The notes under the pieces: model-generated
Told to the model about the DNA's origin: nothing
What the model saw: only the letters and a program-made list of their open reading frames with translations
Databases searched by the model: none
In this document: positions 1 to 10,865 of the stretch, piece by piece
Layout: every line of letters starts with the position of its first letter
Position numbering within the stretch: position 1 is the stretch's first letter
Assembly: GCA_029204225.1 (NCBI GenBank)
Contig: CM055092.1
Coordinates: forward strand, 84,654,694 to 84,718,693
Reading direction: 5' to 3'
Source: Diphasiastrum complanatum
Taxonomy: Eukaryota > Streptophyta > Lycopodiopsida > Lycopodiales > Lycopodiaceae
Length of the DNA: 64,000 nt
Position numbers and translations under genes: made by a program

Positions 1-202
1 TCTGTTGTCGCTACCTCTCTTCCTATTCCATCCACATCTGTTCTGTCCCCATCCCCGTTTCTTTTGTTGATATCACTCCTACTTCTCTTCCCGTGTCCCT
101 TGCTCCATCCATCACCATCGCATCCTCCATCACTCCTGCCACCACCGTTGCTCCTCTCACATTCAATCCTTCTTATTCGCAACTGTCCCCCGACACTCTG
201 GC

Positions 203-1236
203 ATGGATGCAAGTTATCAAATTTTCACCCCCACGCCAGACACTTCTGCTCCATCCTCACTTTCTTCCATACTCCACACCACCCTTCAGTTCTCCACTGT
301 TCCTCCCATCCTCTTGTTCGAACAAACCGTCCTCACCCATGTTTCCACAGTTGCTTCTCACACCCCACCTGCTTCGCCAACAAAGGTTGCCGAGGGCAGC
401 CAACCGCTGCCTAATGACGCATTTGTACAAACAATTTTTGTAGCATCACCAGATCGGGCTGACCCTACCGCCCCAGATGGCATCAGGACAAATGAAAACC
501 TGATCGAAGACGATGACGACGGAATTTCACAAGTCGTCGGGGCCGATACAACACAAGCCCTTTCCAATGCCAGTGTACCAGCTGCTCCCACAAATCTAAC
601 GATGGCGTACCAAACTCTAGGAAAATACTACCTGGATGCGGTAGCGGCCAAAGCTATTTGGGAAAGCAGGGTACTATAGTTGGCAACGAGTAATACACAA
701 CTGTGAGCAGACCTCACCAAGCTGCAGCAAGAGCTAATTCTGGCTCAGCAACACGAACAAGCAGGGCACCAGGAGATTGCCAAGTTGTAGCATAAGAAGG
801 AGGGCCTAAACAAATATATTCAAAGCCTCTCCAAAGCGCTGACTGAGGACCTCCACAAAGGTGCGGGAGCTTCAAGCTCAAGCATCCCAACAGCTTGCTC
901 CCATCCAGGCGCAACTTACACTTTTGGAAGCAAAGAACATGCCTGGGGATGGAGGTCAAAGGATTACAAGACAAAAAGCTCGTCTGGTTAGCTCAATCTG
1001 CACTGGACACAAGGCCGCTTTCCCAATCAGAGATGAATCTTCTACGACGTCATGTGCAGATTTATAGCCAAACCCTCAACAACTATCAGACAGAGTTCAA
1101 TAAGTATCGGACAAGCGCAATGCAAGAGCTCGCCCAGGCCAAACAAGCCCTCAAGGCGTGCCAGAAATACACGGAAACGAAGGCCCAGCCCACCCCTGTG
1201 GTAATTCCATTGCCACCTAATTTTGACGCTGCATAG
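203..1236 (+). pseudogene. Decayed gag-like coding sequence, first part
   Basis: Open stretches at 203-679 and 895-1236, with a few in-frame stops between them, give a protein rich in Ala, Gln, Lys and Glu. It includes a run of probable coiled coil (about 720-1170) with many LQQE and LAQ-type heptads, and an acidic DDDD patch near 510. A coiled coil followed downstream by a compact domain is common in gag-like proteins of plant LTR elements. I see no zinc knuckle, protease or RT motif, so the family is unknown. Stops at about 679, 713 and 790 make it a broken copy. Confidence 0.35.
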
Positions 1237-1653
1237 GCTAGTACCAGCCAAGATCAGAGCCAGCAGGCAGCAGGGGGATTTCAACCAGATCAAGGGTCTG
1301 AAGGCCAAGACCAAGGGCAGACAGATGTGGCCGCTGAGACGCGAGACCAGAGCCAAGGCGCAACCACCAGCCAGGGCCAAGCAACATCATCCAGAGGGTC
1401 GCGAACGATATCTGCCAACTGGGCCTTCCAAAGACCGAAGTCCGTGGAGGAGAACATCAATGAATTTTTATCCAAATATTCCCATGAGTCATCAAGAGAC
1501 GGCTGGCAGATATCCTTCTCAGCTCAGACCATCAAGTGAAAAGAACTGCAAGCCTTACCCGCACTCCAACCACAACCGGAGTGGCGAAAGCAGTTATTTG
1601 AGAGAGACCCTACGGCCATCAGGGCTTACGTGATGAGTCCGCAATAGTTACGG

Positions 1654-2190
1654 GTGAACGCGCATTTCCTGTCATGTCCAAGAAGATCCAAATGGGCGGA
1701 ATGTGGCACTCCTCTAGACCAGATCACACTCAACAATTTCAACTGGCCAATCATCAAATCCGAATATGGGTGGACAACGGATGTAGACGCCGAAAGGGCT
1801 CTCTCCGCATTCGTCAGTCACTACATCAATTGCCCCGATCCCACAGTCCGCGCGATAGCCACTTACGCCCGGGACTTAGAATATTTAATGGGCATTGAAA
1901 CAAAATGGGATGATTTCCTTCCCTCCATATTTTTTGATCCAAATAAGGTGCTCGCTTCCGACAAAGTCGAAGACCAGCTGCCAGTCGCTCGCATATATTA
2001 CCGAGCTGCATTCCTTGGAGATCCCTGGACGAAACGATTCCAAGCATGGGTGGATCAGGAATGGCTGACATGCGTCCACAAGTCCTTCCACACGCCAAAG
2101 GACTCGAAGAAACTGGACCATCTCAACTTCATGGAAGACGTTACGGGCTATCTCATCCACCAGAGGTGGTCCAAGAGAACGCTATACTAA
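1654..2190 (+). CDS. Unrecognised 178-residue ORF, possibly the C-terminal half of the upstream gag-like protein
   Basis: An uninterrupted frame rich in Trp, Asp and Tyr, including LEYLMGIETKWDDFLPS and YYRAAFLGDPWTKRF. Its composition is that of a folded globular domain rather than random sequence. It lies in the same direction as the broken frames at 203-1236 and probably belonged to the same element. I do not recognise a family. A plant LTR-element gag is my best guess; an exapted gene fragment is an alternative. The first ATG is arbitrary, since similar coding quality may start further upstream. Confidence 0.35.
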   Translation: MNAHFLSCPRRSKWAECGTPLDQITLNNFNWPIIKSEYGWTTDVDAERALSAFVSHYINCPDPTVRAIATYARDLEYLMGIETKWDDFLPSIFFDPNKVLASDKVEDQLPVARIYYRAAFLGDPWTKRFQAWVDQEWLTCVHKSFHTPKDSKKLDHLNFMEDVTGYLIHQRWSKRTLY

Positions 2191-2264
2191 ACCAGCCGAG
2201 TGCCGAGGGACCGGCACTACTTCAGGCCGTGGGTCCTGTTGGGGGTATTCCCAACAAAGTGTAA

Positions 2265-3020
2265 ATAAATAAAATCCTCCAATAAAATGTGTTGCGAGGG
2301 CATGACATCTTGCGTGTATAAGCCCATGGCCCAATGAGCACGCAATTGAAGTTGTAAATAAAATAAAACTTGACTTGGGCCTTGTAATTAAAATAAAACT
2401 AGAGGCCCAATGTCATTTTTAAACTTAGAGACCACTTTTTAGAGTTGGGTCCAAATTGGGACTCACATAAATCTTGTGATTTCTAATGTACTTTTTGTGG
2501 ACCCTTGGATCAAGTTGGGTCCAAGATGAATGGATAGGATCATTGTGAATATTAGCCAATAAGATTGAGAGGCAAGGGCCTTCCCCATTTTATAAAAAGG
2601 CACCATTTGTACACTAATTTCATGCTTAATGAGAAGGAGAAAACTCTACCATTTTTAGAAGAGAATCATCCTCATTTGCTATTCACTACTTGCTATTGCT
2701 CTTGATTGTGTTTTCCATTGCTTTCTATTTCCATGTTTATTGTTTGTCATAGTGAATGTTTTTTCATTAGCAAGCATAAGGAGCATTTGAGCTAACATCC
2801 ACCCTCACTCTCTATCTCTCTCTTTCTCTTCCCTTCTCAATCTCTTCTTCTCCATTCCTTCTCTTCAACCAAAACTAGAATGAACGTTAGTGTAGAGGAG
2901 TAGAGTTAAAGAGGAGTTGTATAGTGGTGAGTAGAGTTAAGGGAGAAAGGAGGAAATTAACTAAAAGTAGCATCTATGCATAGTTAGGCACCTATCCAGT
3001 GATCTAACCTTTGTTGACAG
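2265..3020. other. Non-coding LTR-like spacer
   Basis: No open frame. It has several AATAAA-like motifs, a TATA-like TATAAAAAGG at 2591-2600 and a pyrimidine-rich stretch at 2805-2870. This is the usual make-up of a plant LTR. It ends near GTTGACA (about 3014-3020), where the Copia-2 gag relic begins. I found no second copy in the window, so calling it an LTR is inference. Confidence 0.3.
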
Positions 3021-3469
3021 GCGGAAGGGCTATACTACGAGAGATCTTCGACCCCACAGTTGTATTTCAAAGTTTTGTAGTCCTTGATGTCATGTCCAGT
3101 TTTCTTGCAGTATCTACAAAATAATTTTTGCTTTGGTTGGAAGGATGAAGAATTCGAATTCGACCCTGAGTCAAAATTCGACCGTGGCTGTATGTTACTC
3201 TTCTTTTTGGATCTAAATTTTTGATTCTTTGAATATCGTACTTGTGGTTCTGATCTTGAGCCTAAGGAAAAACTGAGCTTCTAATTTCTTCTTGTAGAAG
3301 AAGTGAGATTACTCTTAGTAGACTTAGATTCGCTTGGATCAAAATTGCCAAGTCCAATTTTTGTAGGCTTTAGGCAGACTCTTCTGGCTTTATTTCTTTG
3401 CTGTCAACAACGTCTCACAATTCCTTGGCTAATAGCATCACCTTCATTTTGAACTTCCAGAGATGATAG
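3021..3469 (-). pseudogene. Copia-2 gag, distal part (minus strand)
   Basis: Read on the minus strand from 3469, the frame begins LWKFKMKVMLLAKE, the conserved early motif of Ty1/copia gag. After a damaged middle part it reaches a zinc knuckle near 3085-3130 (CRYCKKTGHDIKDY), of form C-x2-C-x4-H-x4-C with the last Cys changed to Tyr. The part before LWKFKMK is now on the plus strand at 10866-10911. The gene was split by insertion of Copia-1 and then moved apart by inversion. The piece ends near 3020, so its pol region is missing here. Confidence 0.75.
3465..3469. repeat. Target-site duplication GATAG, left copy (Copia-1)
   Basis: GATAG directly abuts the first base of the Copia-1 5' LTR. Its partner is the reverse complement CTATC at 10907-10911, next to the displaced end of the 3' LTR. 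Five base pairs is the normal copia duplication length. Confidence 0.8.
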
Positions 3470-3743
3470 AGTTAGAATTAAAGTAGAATCACTATGCTAC
3501 TGTACTGTGGGTCCTATCAGTTGATAAGGATCAGTTGGCCTCACCACGAGACAAGTCGATGGGACACGCGTCCCGCCAGCGACAACCTGGGTCATGCATG
3601 GGTTGACTGAGTGAACAACTATATGTACAGTGTAATTTCATTTAAAGAAATACAGTTGCTATGTGAGCTTGCTGTGGAGAGTATTTTCTGTCTGTGTTAC
3701 TGTGTAGCATGATCTATGTTCTTGTGCAAAGCAAATTCTAAGT
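3470..3743 (+). repeat. Copia-1 5' LTR
   Basis: This 274-bp LTR starts AGTTAGAATT and ends AATTCTAAGT, a nearly perfect inverted terminal repeat. The first 132 bp match 8779-8910 and the last 133 bp match the reverse complement of 10912-11044. The end is fixed by the primer-binding site directly after it. The first base pair is AG rather than the usual TG in both LTR copies. Confidence 0.85.
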
Positions 3744-3755
3744 TGGTATCAGAGC
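3744..3755 (+). other. Copia-1 primer-binding site
   Basis: TGGTATCAGAGC, complementary to the 3' end of initiator tRNA-Met, is the standard primer site of plant copia elements and lies immediately after the LTR. Confidence 0.9.
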
Positions 3756-5055
3756 CGTACAGGGAGTGTACACAGTACAACATCGCCATTGAAGAGAGCT
3801 TCGGGAGAATTGTCTTCTGAGAGTTCGGGGTTTACGACGGGTTGAAGACAGAAGGAGAAACACTGGTGCAGAGAGTTTAGCACACAGAGGCTTGGTGAGA
3901 TTGAGACTGTGTGAGGATTCAGAGACAAGAGTTGTCGGCTGAATAAGAACCTCAGCAAACGGAATTTTGAAATTCCGAAGTAGGCTATTTGGTGTTTGCA
4001 GTCAGTGTGCATTCAATCGGACACCGTTTGACAAACGGATTGAAGCATCAAAGTTCTAGCAGTAGGGCGACCTCAGAGCAAGAAGATAGACCTGTCAGAA
4101 CATTGTGAATTGGAAGCCAAGAACAGATTTGTGTGAAAAATCCTGGTCTGGGGTTTGGGAGCACAAAATCAGAGATTTCTCTCTATACTGATCCGTTTTG
4201 CAAGCTATAAAAACCCAGAGGAGGCACCCTAGCAGTGCGAGTTTGATCAGAAGAGGCCGTGGACAGCCGAGACTCAAAGAGAGAGAGATCGTTGAGGAAT
4301 CTTCAGGGCAGCCATAGCCGTGTAGAGAGAGGGAAGCTGGCCGCGAGCAGGGAGGTCGCGACTCAATTCGCAAGTGAAACCAAGGAAATGGCATAATGCT
4401 TTGAAGTGGATAGCGCTTAAGGACTCTCCATTGGTGCACAAGAGTGCTCAGATCCGTTGGATAGAGAAGTTACAAGATCAACGACTCAGTTCGTGCTACC
4501 CAGGAGGGATATCCACAGTTGGATGAGAATCAACCATTGGATGGAGTCTGAAGGGTTGTTGAAGCGGGCCCTGAAGAAGTGAAGTGCATTTGAGTCTTCA
4601 ACTTCATTAAAAATTTTCATATTGAAATGGGAGTTGGGTCCCTTCACAAGTGAAGAGTGAAGTTTTTTCAAGGTGAAGAAACAGTTCAAAAACAAAGAAA
4701 ATTCCTATTTTTGGGTCCTTTGTCTGTTTTGACCCAAATGAAAGGCTATAACCTCCAAACGAAGGACACCCAGAATGTACCTGCAAGTATGGTACAGCAA
4801 AACAAAGTGATTGTAGCAGAGAAAGTGTTCGGAGTGCGCCAAAAGTGATTTCACCATTCCACTGAGCACGTAGTTGGGAGCTGACGATTGAGTGCATTTC
4901 GGAAGGCGATGCCGATTTGGCTTTTGAATTGGTGGAAAAGCGGCGAGTGGCCTGGTAAGGGAAAAAGTGCAGGTCATTATTTTTAGCTTCTGACAGCACT
5001 GTTGGCCTCGACATACTGTTTTTGGCCTACGGCAGAAGTTGCAAGCAATTTTGCG
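3756..5055 (+). other. Copia-1 untranslated leader
   Basis: About 1.3 kb between the primer site and the gag ATG with no convincing coding frame. Such a long leader is on the upper side for copia. Several ORFs on either strand here look like chance frames. Confidence 0.6.
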
Positions 5056-5860
5056 ATGGCAAACGTGGGAGAGTCCATTTTGAGTGAAAGTAACAAATTG
5101 GACAGGATTTCCAACTATGCAGTGTGGAAATTCAAAATGGAAAACATATTGATGGAGAAAGACGTGTGGGAAGTCGTCACAGGTGATGAGACACCAAATG
5201 AAGCGGATATCAAAGTGTTCGACAAAAAGATGATGAAAGCTTTGACCTCATTAACTTGTCAGTGAAGGATCACATCATTACCCACATTTGTGATGTTGTT
5301 ACACCCAGACAGGCATGGGATGTGCTAAAGGAGCAGTTTGAGACGTCAAATCCATCTAGAATCATATTTCTGAAGTCAAAGCTGAATAATGCCCGCATGG
5401 AGCAAGGAGAGCACATTCAAACATACATGACCAGAATCAAGACAATGAGGGATGAACTGCATTCTATTGGTGAGCGCATACGTGATGTGGAGCTGGTGCA
5501 CAATGCATTGTGCGGCATTGCAGAACTCTATCAGATTTTTGTGAGTGGAATAGCATCAAGAGAAAGATTGCCAACCTTTGACGAGCTCATAGGAATCTTG
5601 ATGCAGGAAGAGCAATGGCGAGAAATGGTGAAAGTTAGACGTCAAAATACTGACGATCAAGCACTTGCAACACGCCAAAAACAAGGCAAGGGCAAGGGCA
5701 AGAAGAAGTCTAAGCAGCAATTTGCCAGGTCTTAGGAGGATGAGAGATCTTCCAGTAAGACCAAGAAGAAAGGCAAGTGCTTCCATTGTGGTAAAAAGGG
5801 CCATTGGAAGAGTGAATGTCACAAATTCCTAGCGGAACAAGGCAAGGGAAAACCAAAACA
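5056..5860 (+). pseudogene. Copia-1 gag (frameshifted)
   Basis: The capsid-type protein starts at the ATG at 5056. The conserved NYAVWKFKMENIL motif follows about 20 codons in. A frameshift near 5260 moves the frame, which continues with the DUF4219/UBN2-type helical region (TPRQAWDVLKEQFET, LKSKLNNARM). A basic Lys/Gly tract follows, then a stop near 5735. In the same frame after the stop there is an intact zinc knuckle at 5778-5819 (CFHCGKKGHWKSEC). The family binds element RNA and forms virus-like particles in the cytoplasm. Confidence 0.85.
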
Positions 5861-6395
5861 AGCAGGTAACCTTGTCGATGAGGGTGAGATTGAAGACTCT
5901 AGCATCTTCATATCTACATTGTCATCTAATCAAGATGATCAAGCATGGTATATTGACTCTGGAGCCACAAGACACTTGACAGGTAACAAGAATTGGTTCA
6001 GTAGCTTGAAAGTGTTGGATAATGGAACGTCCGTTTCACAAGAAAATGGTGAGGTGTGCAAGATCAAGGGGATAGGCACCATTTCAATCCAACTACCTGA
6101 TGGCAAAAGTAGGATGATTAGGAAGATACTTTACATACCAGGTTTGAAGAAAAATCTACTTTCTGTTGGAGTCATTACTGATCAAAAGTTGAAAGTAGAA
6201 TTCGCCCATGATCATTTCTTTGTGAAGGATGTGAACCAAAAGTTCAAAGTTATTGCGGATGGAGTAAGGGAGCCCAATACTAAGTTGTACAGGTTGAATG
6301 ATACAATCAAGGGGCAACATGGACTCGTATCGTCCATTCCATCGCAAACTGAGTTGTGGCATAAGAGGCTTGGTCACTTGAGCTTGATGGTGTAG
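5861..6395 (+). pseudogene. Copia-1 protease and GAG-pre-integrase region
   Basis: The aspartic protease active-site motif is WYIDSGATRHLTG at about 5945-5985, followed by the family's IPGLKKNLLSVG and then LWHKRLGHLS at about 6350-6385, the start of the GAG-pre-integrase domain. The sequence then breaks at about 6390. The frame itself is open, so the protease looks intact. It is part of the single pol polyprotein of the element. Confidence 0.85.
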
Positions 6396-7095
6396 CTAAG
6401 TGCAAGAATCGTACAATTGTGGAAAGTGCCAGATCTATGCTAGCTGAGATGAAATCACCAAAAGATTTTTGGTCAGAAGCATGTAGTATGGCAGTCTATC
6501 TTCAAAATAGACCAAAGATAACACCTGAGGAAACATTCACGAAGAAAAAGCCAAAGGTGAACCACTTGCGAATATTTGGATGTAAGGCCTTTGTACACAT
6601 TCCTAAGGAAGAGAGACGTAAACTTGATGTAAAAGCTATCAAGTGTATATTCCTAGGATATGATGATCGTGTGAAAGGCTATAGATGTTTTGATTCAGTG
6701 GAAAACAAAATCCATGTAAGCCGTGATGCTATCTTTGATGAATCCAAAATGTATGAAGACGAGGATGCTGAGAAGATAGATACATCCAGGGGGAAAGATG
6801 GTATAGTGAGGATACCACCTGATGATGATCCATTCATTGACCTTCCAAGTGATGAAAAAGAGGATACATCTCAAGATACTACTACTCAACCTCAAGAGAT
6901 AGGTTGGAGAGGTAGGGACAAACCTTTTGGTGCAATAAGGATTGAAGTTGCAGGTGACAAATGCAAGGAGAAGGATGTACCGCGGGATATATTTTCACTA
7001 GGAAGCCGATCACCTGACAGGAAGCTCCCTAAGTGGTTTGAGAGATTGTTGGAGAGCCGCGACATGGATGACTTTCCAGGATCATCTAGCTAGGG
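6396..7095 (+). pseudogene. Copia-1 integrase C-terminal part; catalytic core deleted
   Basis: Directly after the pre-integrase HxxRLGHL motif, the sequence jumps to the end of the integrase (SARSMLAEMKSPKDFWSEA, LRIFGCKAFVHIPKEERRKLD, IFLGYDDRVKGYRCFD). The core with its catalytic D-D-E residues, normally several hundred bases, is missing. An acidic linker toward RT follows and ends at a stop near 7093. Integration by this copy's own enzyme is impossible. Confidence 0.85.
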
Positions 7096-7234
7096 AGAGC
7101 TACGAAGATCAACAAGAGAGAAGACACAACCTGAAAGGTATGAAGCAAATTATGCTCTCAGATCTAGCATTATTCAAAGCAAAGAACCTTCGACTTATGG
7201 TGAAGCGAAGGATGATGACATTTGGGTCAAGGCC

Positions 7235-8130
7235 ATGGGAGAGGAAACGGAGTCAGTTGCTAAGCATAGCACATGGGACTTAGTAGAACCACCAGTTGGC
7301 AAGAAACCCATTGGTTGCAAATGGGTATACAGGACTAAGTATCATGTAGATGGTAGTATAGCAAAGCACAAGGCAAGATTGGTGATCAAAGGGTATGCAC
7401 AAAGTAAAGGCATTGACTATGAGGAGACCTTTGCGCCGGTATGTAAGTGGAATACTCTACGTCTACTTGTTGCTTTAGCTTCACATTTTGGTTGGCCTTT
7501 GCATCAGATGGATGTGAAATCTTCTTTTCTAAATGGTGAGTTAGAAGAAGAGGTGTTCATGGATCAACCTGAAGGCTTTGTAGTGAAGGGACAGGAAAAT
7601 AAAGTATGTTGCTTGAAGAAAGCGCTTTATGGTCTTAAATAGGCACCACGTGCGTGGTATAACAGGATTGATGCCTACTTTTGTTCAAAGGGGATGGTGA
7701 GAACACACTCTGATCCAAATATATATGTCTTATGCTTTGATGATATGGTTGTTTTGATTGCTCTTTATGTTGATGACTTGATTATTACGAGAAATAATCA
7801 AGAGATGATAGATATGATCAAGAAAGACCTCATGGAACAATTCGAGATGACAGATCTCAGCCTACTGCATTATTGCCTTGGGGTAGAGGTGTGGCAAAAA
7901 GGACACGAAGTGGGTTTAACACAGGTGAAGTATGTCAAAGAGTTGCTGCACAGGTTTAGGTTGCAGGATTGCAAACCAGTGAATACTTCTATTGAACCAA
8001 GTAAAAAGCTTTCTAACCTTGATGAGTCACAGCCATTTGATGCTACACTGTATAGGCAGTTAGTAGGGAGCTTGATTTACCTTACCACGACTAGACCAGA
8101 TATATGCTATGTTGTTGGCATTGTAAGTTA
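7235..8130 (+). pseudogene. Copia-1 reverse transcriptase
   Basis: The RVT_2 domain of copia is clear: PIGCKWVYRTKYHVDGSIAK, KARLVIKGYAQ, IDYEETFAPV, HQMDVKSSFLNGELEEEVFM, KALYGLK and the catalytic YVDDLII at about 7767-7787. A TAG stop follows ALYGLK (7640). The C-terminal segment (YRQLVGSLIYLTTTRPDICY) ends at a stop near 8130. Apart from these nonsense changes the domain is complete. Confidence 0.88.
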
Positions 8131-8720
8131 GTTAATGGCAGCACCTACGGAAACGCATTAGCAGGCAGCTAAACGCATTTTGCGTTATGTGAAAGGCACT
8201 TCAAAGTATGGCTTGATTTACAGGAAGCATGATGGTTTACTTGAGTTGTGTGGCTATGTGGATGCGGATTGGGGAGGTGACTATGATGATCGTAGATCCA
8301 CCACATGGTATGTATTTCAGTTTTGTGGTAGTTGCTTTTCTTGGTCTAGTAAGAAGCAAAGTACAATTGCTCTATCCACCATAAAAGCAGAGTATAAGGC
8401 AATGTGTAGTGCACCACAAGAAGCTATATAGTTGAGACAAATCTTGGAAGAAGTCAGCTTGAAGCAGAAAAATCCCACGACATTACATAGCGACAATCAG
8501 AGTGGCATTCAGCTAGCAAAGAATCCAGTGGTCCATGCGAGAACTAAACACATTGAGATTCAGTATCATTGTATACATGAGAGGCTGCTGAGTCGTGATA
8601 TTCATGTTGTTCATTGTAGCACATAAGAACAACTAGCTGATATTTTCACTAAGCCACTTGTTGGAGAAAAGTTTGAAAGTTTAGATCAAAGCTTTCTGTA
8701 CTTAAAGTTTGTTGACTTTA
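8131..8720 (+). pseudogene. Copia-1 RNase H and pol C-terminus
   Basis: The copia RNase H follows RT: AKRILRYVKGTSKYGLIY, GYVDADWGGDYDDRRSTTWYVF, SWSSKKQSTIALSTIKAEYKAM, HSDNQSGIQLAKNPVVHARTKHIEIQYH and the terminal ADIFTKPL motif. Stops at about 8431 and 8626 break it. It ends shortly before an A-run at 8743-8754 and the polypurine tract. Confidence 0.88.
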
Positions 8721-8769
8721 AAGCTATATATATGGCTGTATAAAAAAAAAAAAAGGTAGACTCTACTTT

Positions 8770-8778
8770 AAGGGAGAG
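8770..8778 (+). other. Copia-1 polypurine tract
   Basis: AAGGGAGAG lies immediately before the 3' LTR start, where plus-strand priming takes place in this class. Confidence 0.8.
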
Positions 8779-8910
8779 AGTTAGAATTAAAGTAGAATCA
8801 TTGTGCTACTGTACTGTGGGTCCTATCAGTTGATAAGGATCAGTTGGCCTCGCCACGAGGCAAGTCGACGGGACAAGCGTCCCGCCAACGGCAACCTGGG
8901 TCATGCATGT
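8779..8910 (+). repeat. Copia-1 3' LTR, first 132 bp
   Basis: Matches 3470-3601 up to CATGCATG with a handful of substitutions, then changes abruptly to unrelated sequence at 8911. The missing right part is found inverted at 10912-11044. Confidence 0.85.
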
Positions 8911-10188
8911 TGGTGATTTTTCCAACTTTGTAAAGTGAAAGATTTGCAAAGAAGATAAGCAAAGATTTAGTCGTCACTTTGGTTGTACAATAACGATTTA
9001 CACACTACAATAACAAAATTTACCAAATGGACTTGCAACTTTGACAAAGGATAGAGCAACCTAGACATGGATCGTAAAATGTGTATCTTTATTCATGCAC
9101 TTTGAGGTCTACAAGCCTAAATCCTAAACTATAAACTTTGGACATAAATATTAAATCAAGCACCTTGAATTTTACAATCGCAATTTCCAACTTTACATCA
9201 AAAAGTCTAAATCCACAAATCTCAAACCTACATCACATATCCTAAACCTTGCCTATCGACATTTCTGATTATGGTGGAGCTAATGGTGATGATGATGTTG
9301 ATGGTGATGATGATGGTGGTGATGAGTGAGAGGGAGCTAATGATGAGTGAGAGAGAGAGCCAATGATGAATGAGTAATGATAAGGATGAGAGAGAGAGAG
9401 AGAGAGAGAGATTATTTTGGCCCTTTTCAGACTTAGAAATACCCCTTTCACTAAGCACAACTAGTGTTAATCATGGCAAATGTACCAATAAAGAATTGAC
9501 AACTAAGATAGGATGGTCTATATGACATGGCACTTTGGGGGTGTGACCAATGTCATATTGGGCCCCTTTTTTCTAAATAACTCCAAGATCAAATAAAATG
9601 CAAATGTAAGGCTTCAAAAAAATAAGTCTATTGTGGATCTCAAATTTGATTTCAATCTTTTAAGGCATTTAAATCATTTGTCCTTGGTGTATTACACCAG
9701 GTTTAAGTGAAGCCTATTGAAATGCGATTTAACTTAATATGACAAACCCAAGGTGAAACTATTGCATAGAATATCGAGATTCACAACCCTGTGAGATTTT
9801 CTAATGTATTTCTACAGTCTGTCTTCTATCAAGTATTCATGTTCATTTTTGTAAACGGTCCTTTGAATTTTATTTGAATAAGACTTGAATTAAGGGAGGT
9901 CCCTAAAAAATATAGATTAGGCACATGAAGAGTTGCATTTTGAGTGGTACCATAAAAATGCACGATATTTTTTGGTCCTCATCTTAGTAGCCTTCCTAGT
10001 GGTTCGTACAATCATCCTCATTGTTCACTTCTACCTTGTAAAGCACACGACCTTGCGATGCTCAGCCTCAAATCCATTTATTAATAGGCATCCTAAAAAC
10101 TTAACAAAACCCAGAAAACAGAAGGCTTGAGTTTTCCCCAAAAGATCGAAAAATCCAGTATCGGATTTTTTCGACCCAATGTAACTCT
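8911..10188. other. Non-coding flank inside the inverted block
   Basis: No recognisable gene. It holds an imperfect GAT/GGT-rich tract at about 9278-9326 and a GA microsatellite at 9388-9410. The region 10126-10188 shares a TTCGACCC-type motif with Copia-2. Confidence 0.5.
9388..9410. repeat. (GA)n microsatellite
   Basis: About 11 uninterrupted GA units. Leu/Ser ORFs that cross it are artefacts of the repeat. Confidence 0.95.
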
Positions 10189-10724
10189 TGTCAAAAAGGA
10201 ATTTTACGACCCTGGATCAGATCGGATCGAGGCAAAAATTATTCGGACATCTTCGACCCTGGATCGTCGGATCAAGTCTAAATTTTCTGACTCCGGAAAA
10301 TTCGACCCTCAGCATATTTTTTGACCCAATTTAAATTTTTTGATCCTTCGTATAAAATCCGACCCTATGTAATTTTCAATATTGTTCGACCCAACAACTT
10401 CGCATTGGCAGTCCGCTTACTTTGTACATGCATTAATGGCATAAAGTCGGTTGTAATTGATATAGAAGATAGCATTCAATGCGAGTTAGTTGTAGATAAT
10501 TTTAGTATATCTAATCCTAGAATTATCATCAGAATATGCACTTCTGATAATTGTAATCTATCAATCAGATCATCTGTATCAACGTTATCACGCACAACAA
10601 GCTGAAGTTATAACTTCATGCAATTGTACTCATTGTTGAATATATAGTCAAAGTGCCATTTGTCCTACTATTGTTATTGGTCATTACGCATTTGTTTGAA
10701 TCCACAACTCACTGATTTTTGACA
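10189..10724 (+). repeat. Copia-2 LTR (lies in the inverted block)
   Basis: Starts TGTCAAAAA and ends TTTTTGACA, a perfect 9-bp terminal inverted repeat, and is followed at once by a tRNA-Met primer site, so this is a 5' LTR of 536 bp. It contains several TTCGACCC-like units in its first 240 bp. No second copy is in the window. Confidence 0.75.
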
Positions 10725-10739
10725 TGATATCAGAGCGGG
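10725..10739 (+). other. Copia-2 primer-binding site
   Basis: TGATATCAGAGCGGG differs by one base from the standard TGGTATCAGAGC copia primer site and directly follows the LTR. Confidence 0.75.
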
Positions 10740-10865
10740 CATCCAAGTAATCTACTTTTCATTGCGGATTATTAGTCTTGTTTCTATCAAGACAACGAAC
10801 TAGCAAGTGCACAGCCAACAGTATTCTGAAATCGTTATTACTACCAATGATCTCGCTCAGCCAAA

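Noticed and set aside
1-200. Pro/Ser-rich overlapping ORFs at the window start
   Set aside because: Open in more than one frame because of C/T-rich composition, and no domain is visible.
9284-9326. GAT/GGT tract as a possible CRISPR or designed repeat
   Set aside because: No spacers or fixed repeat length; simple trinucleotide sequence.
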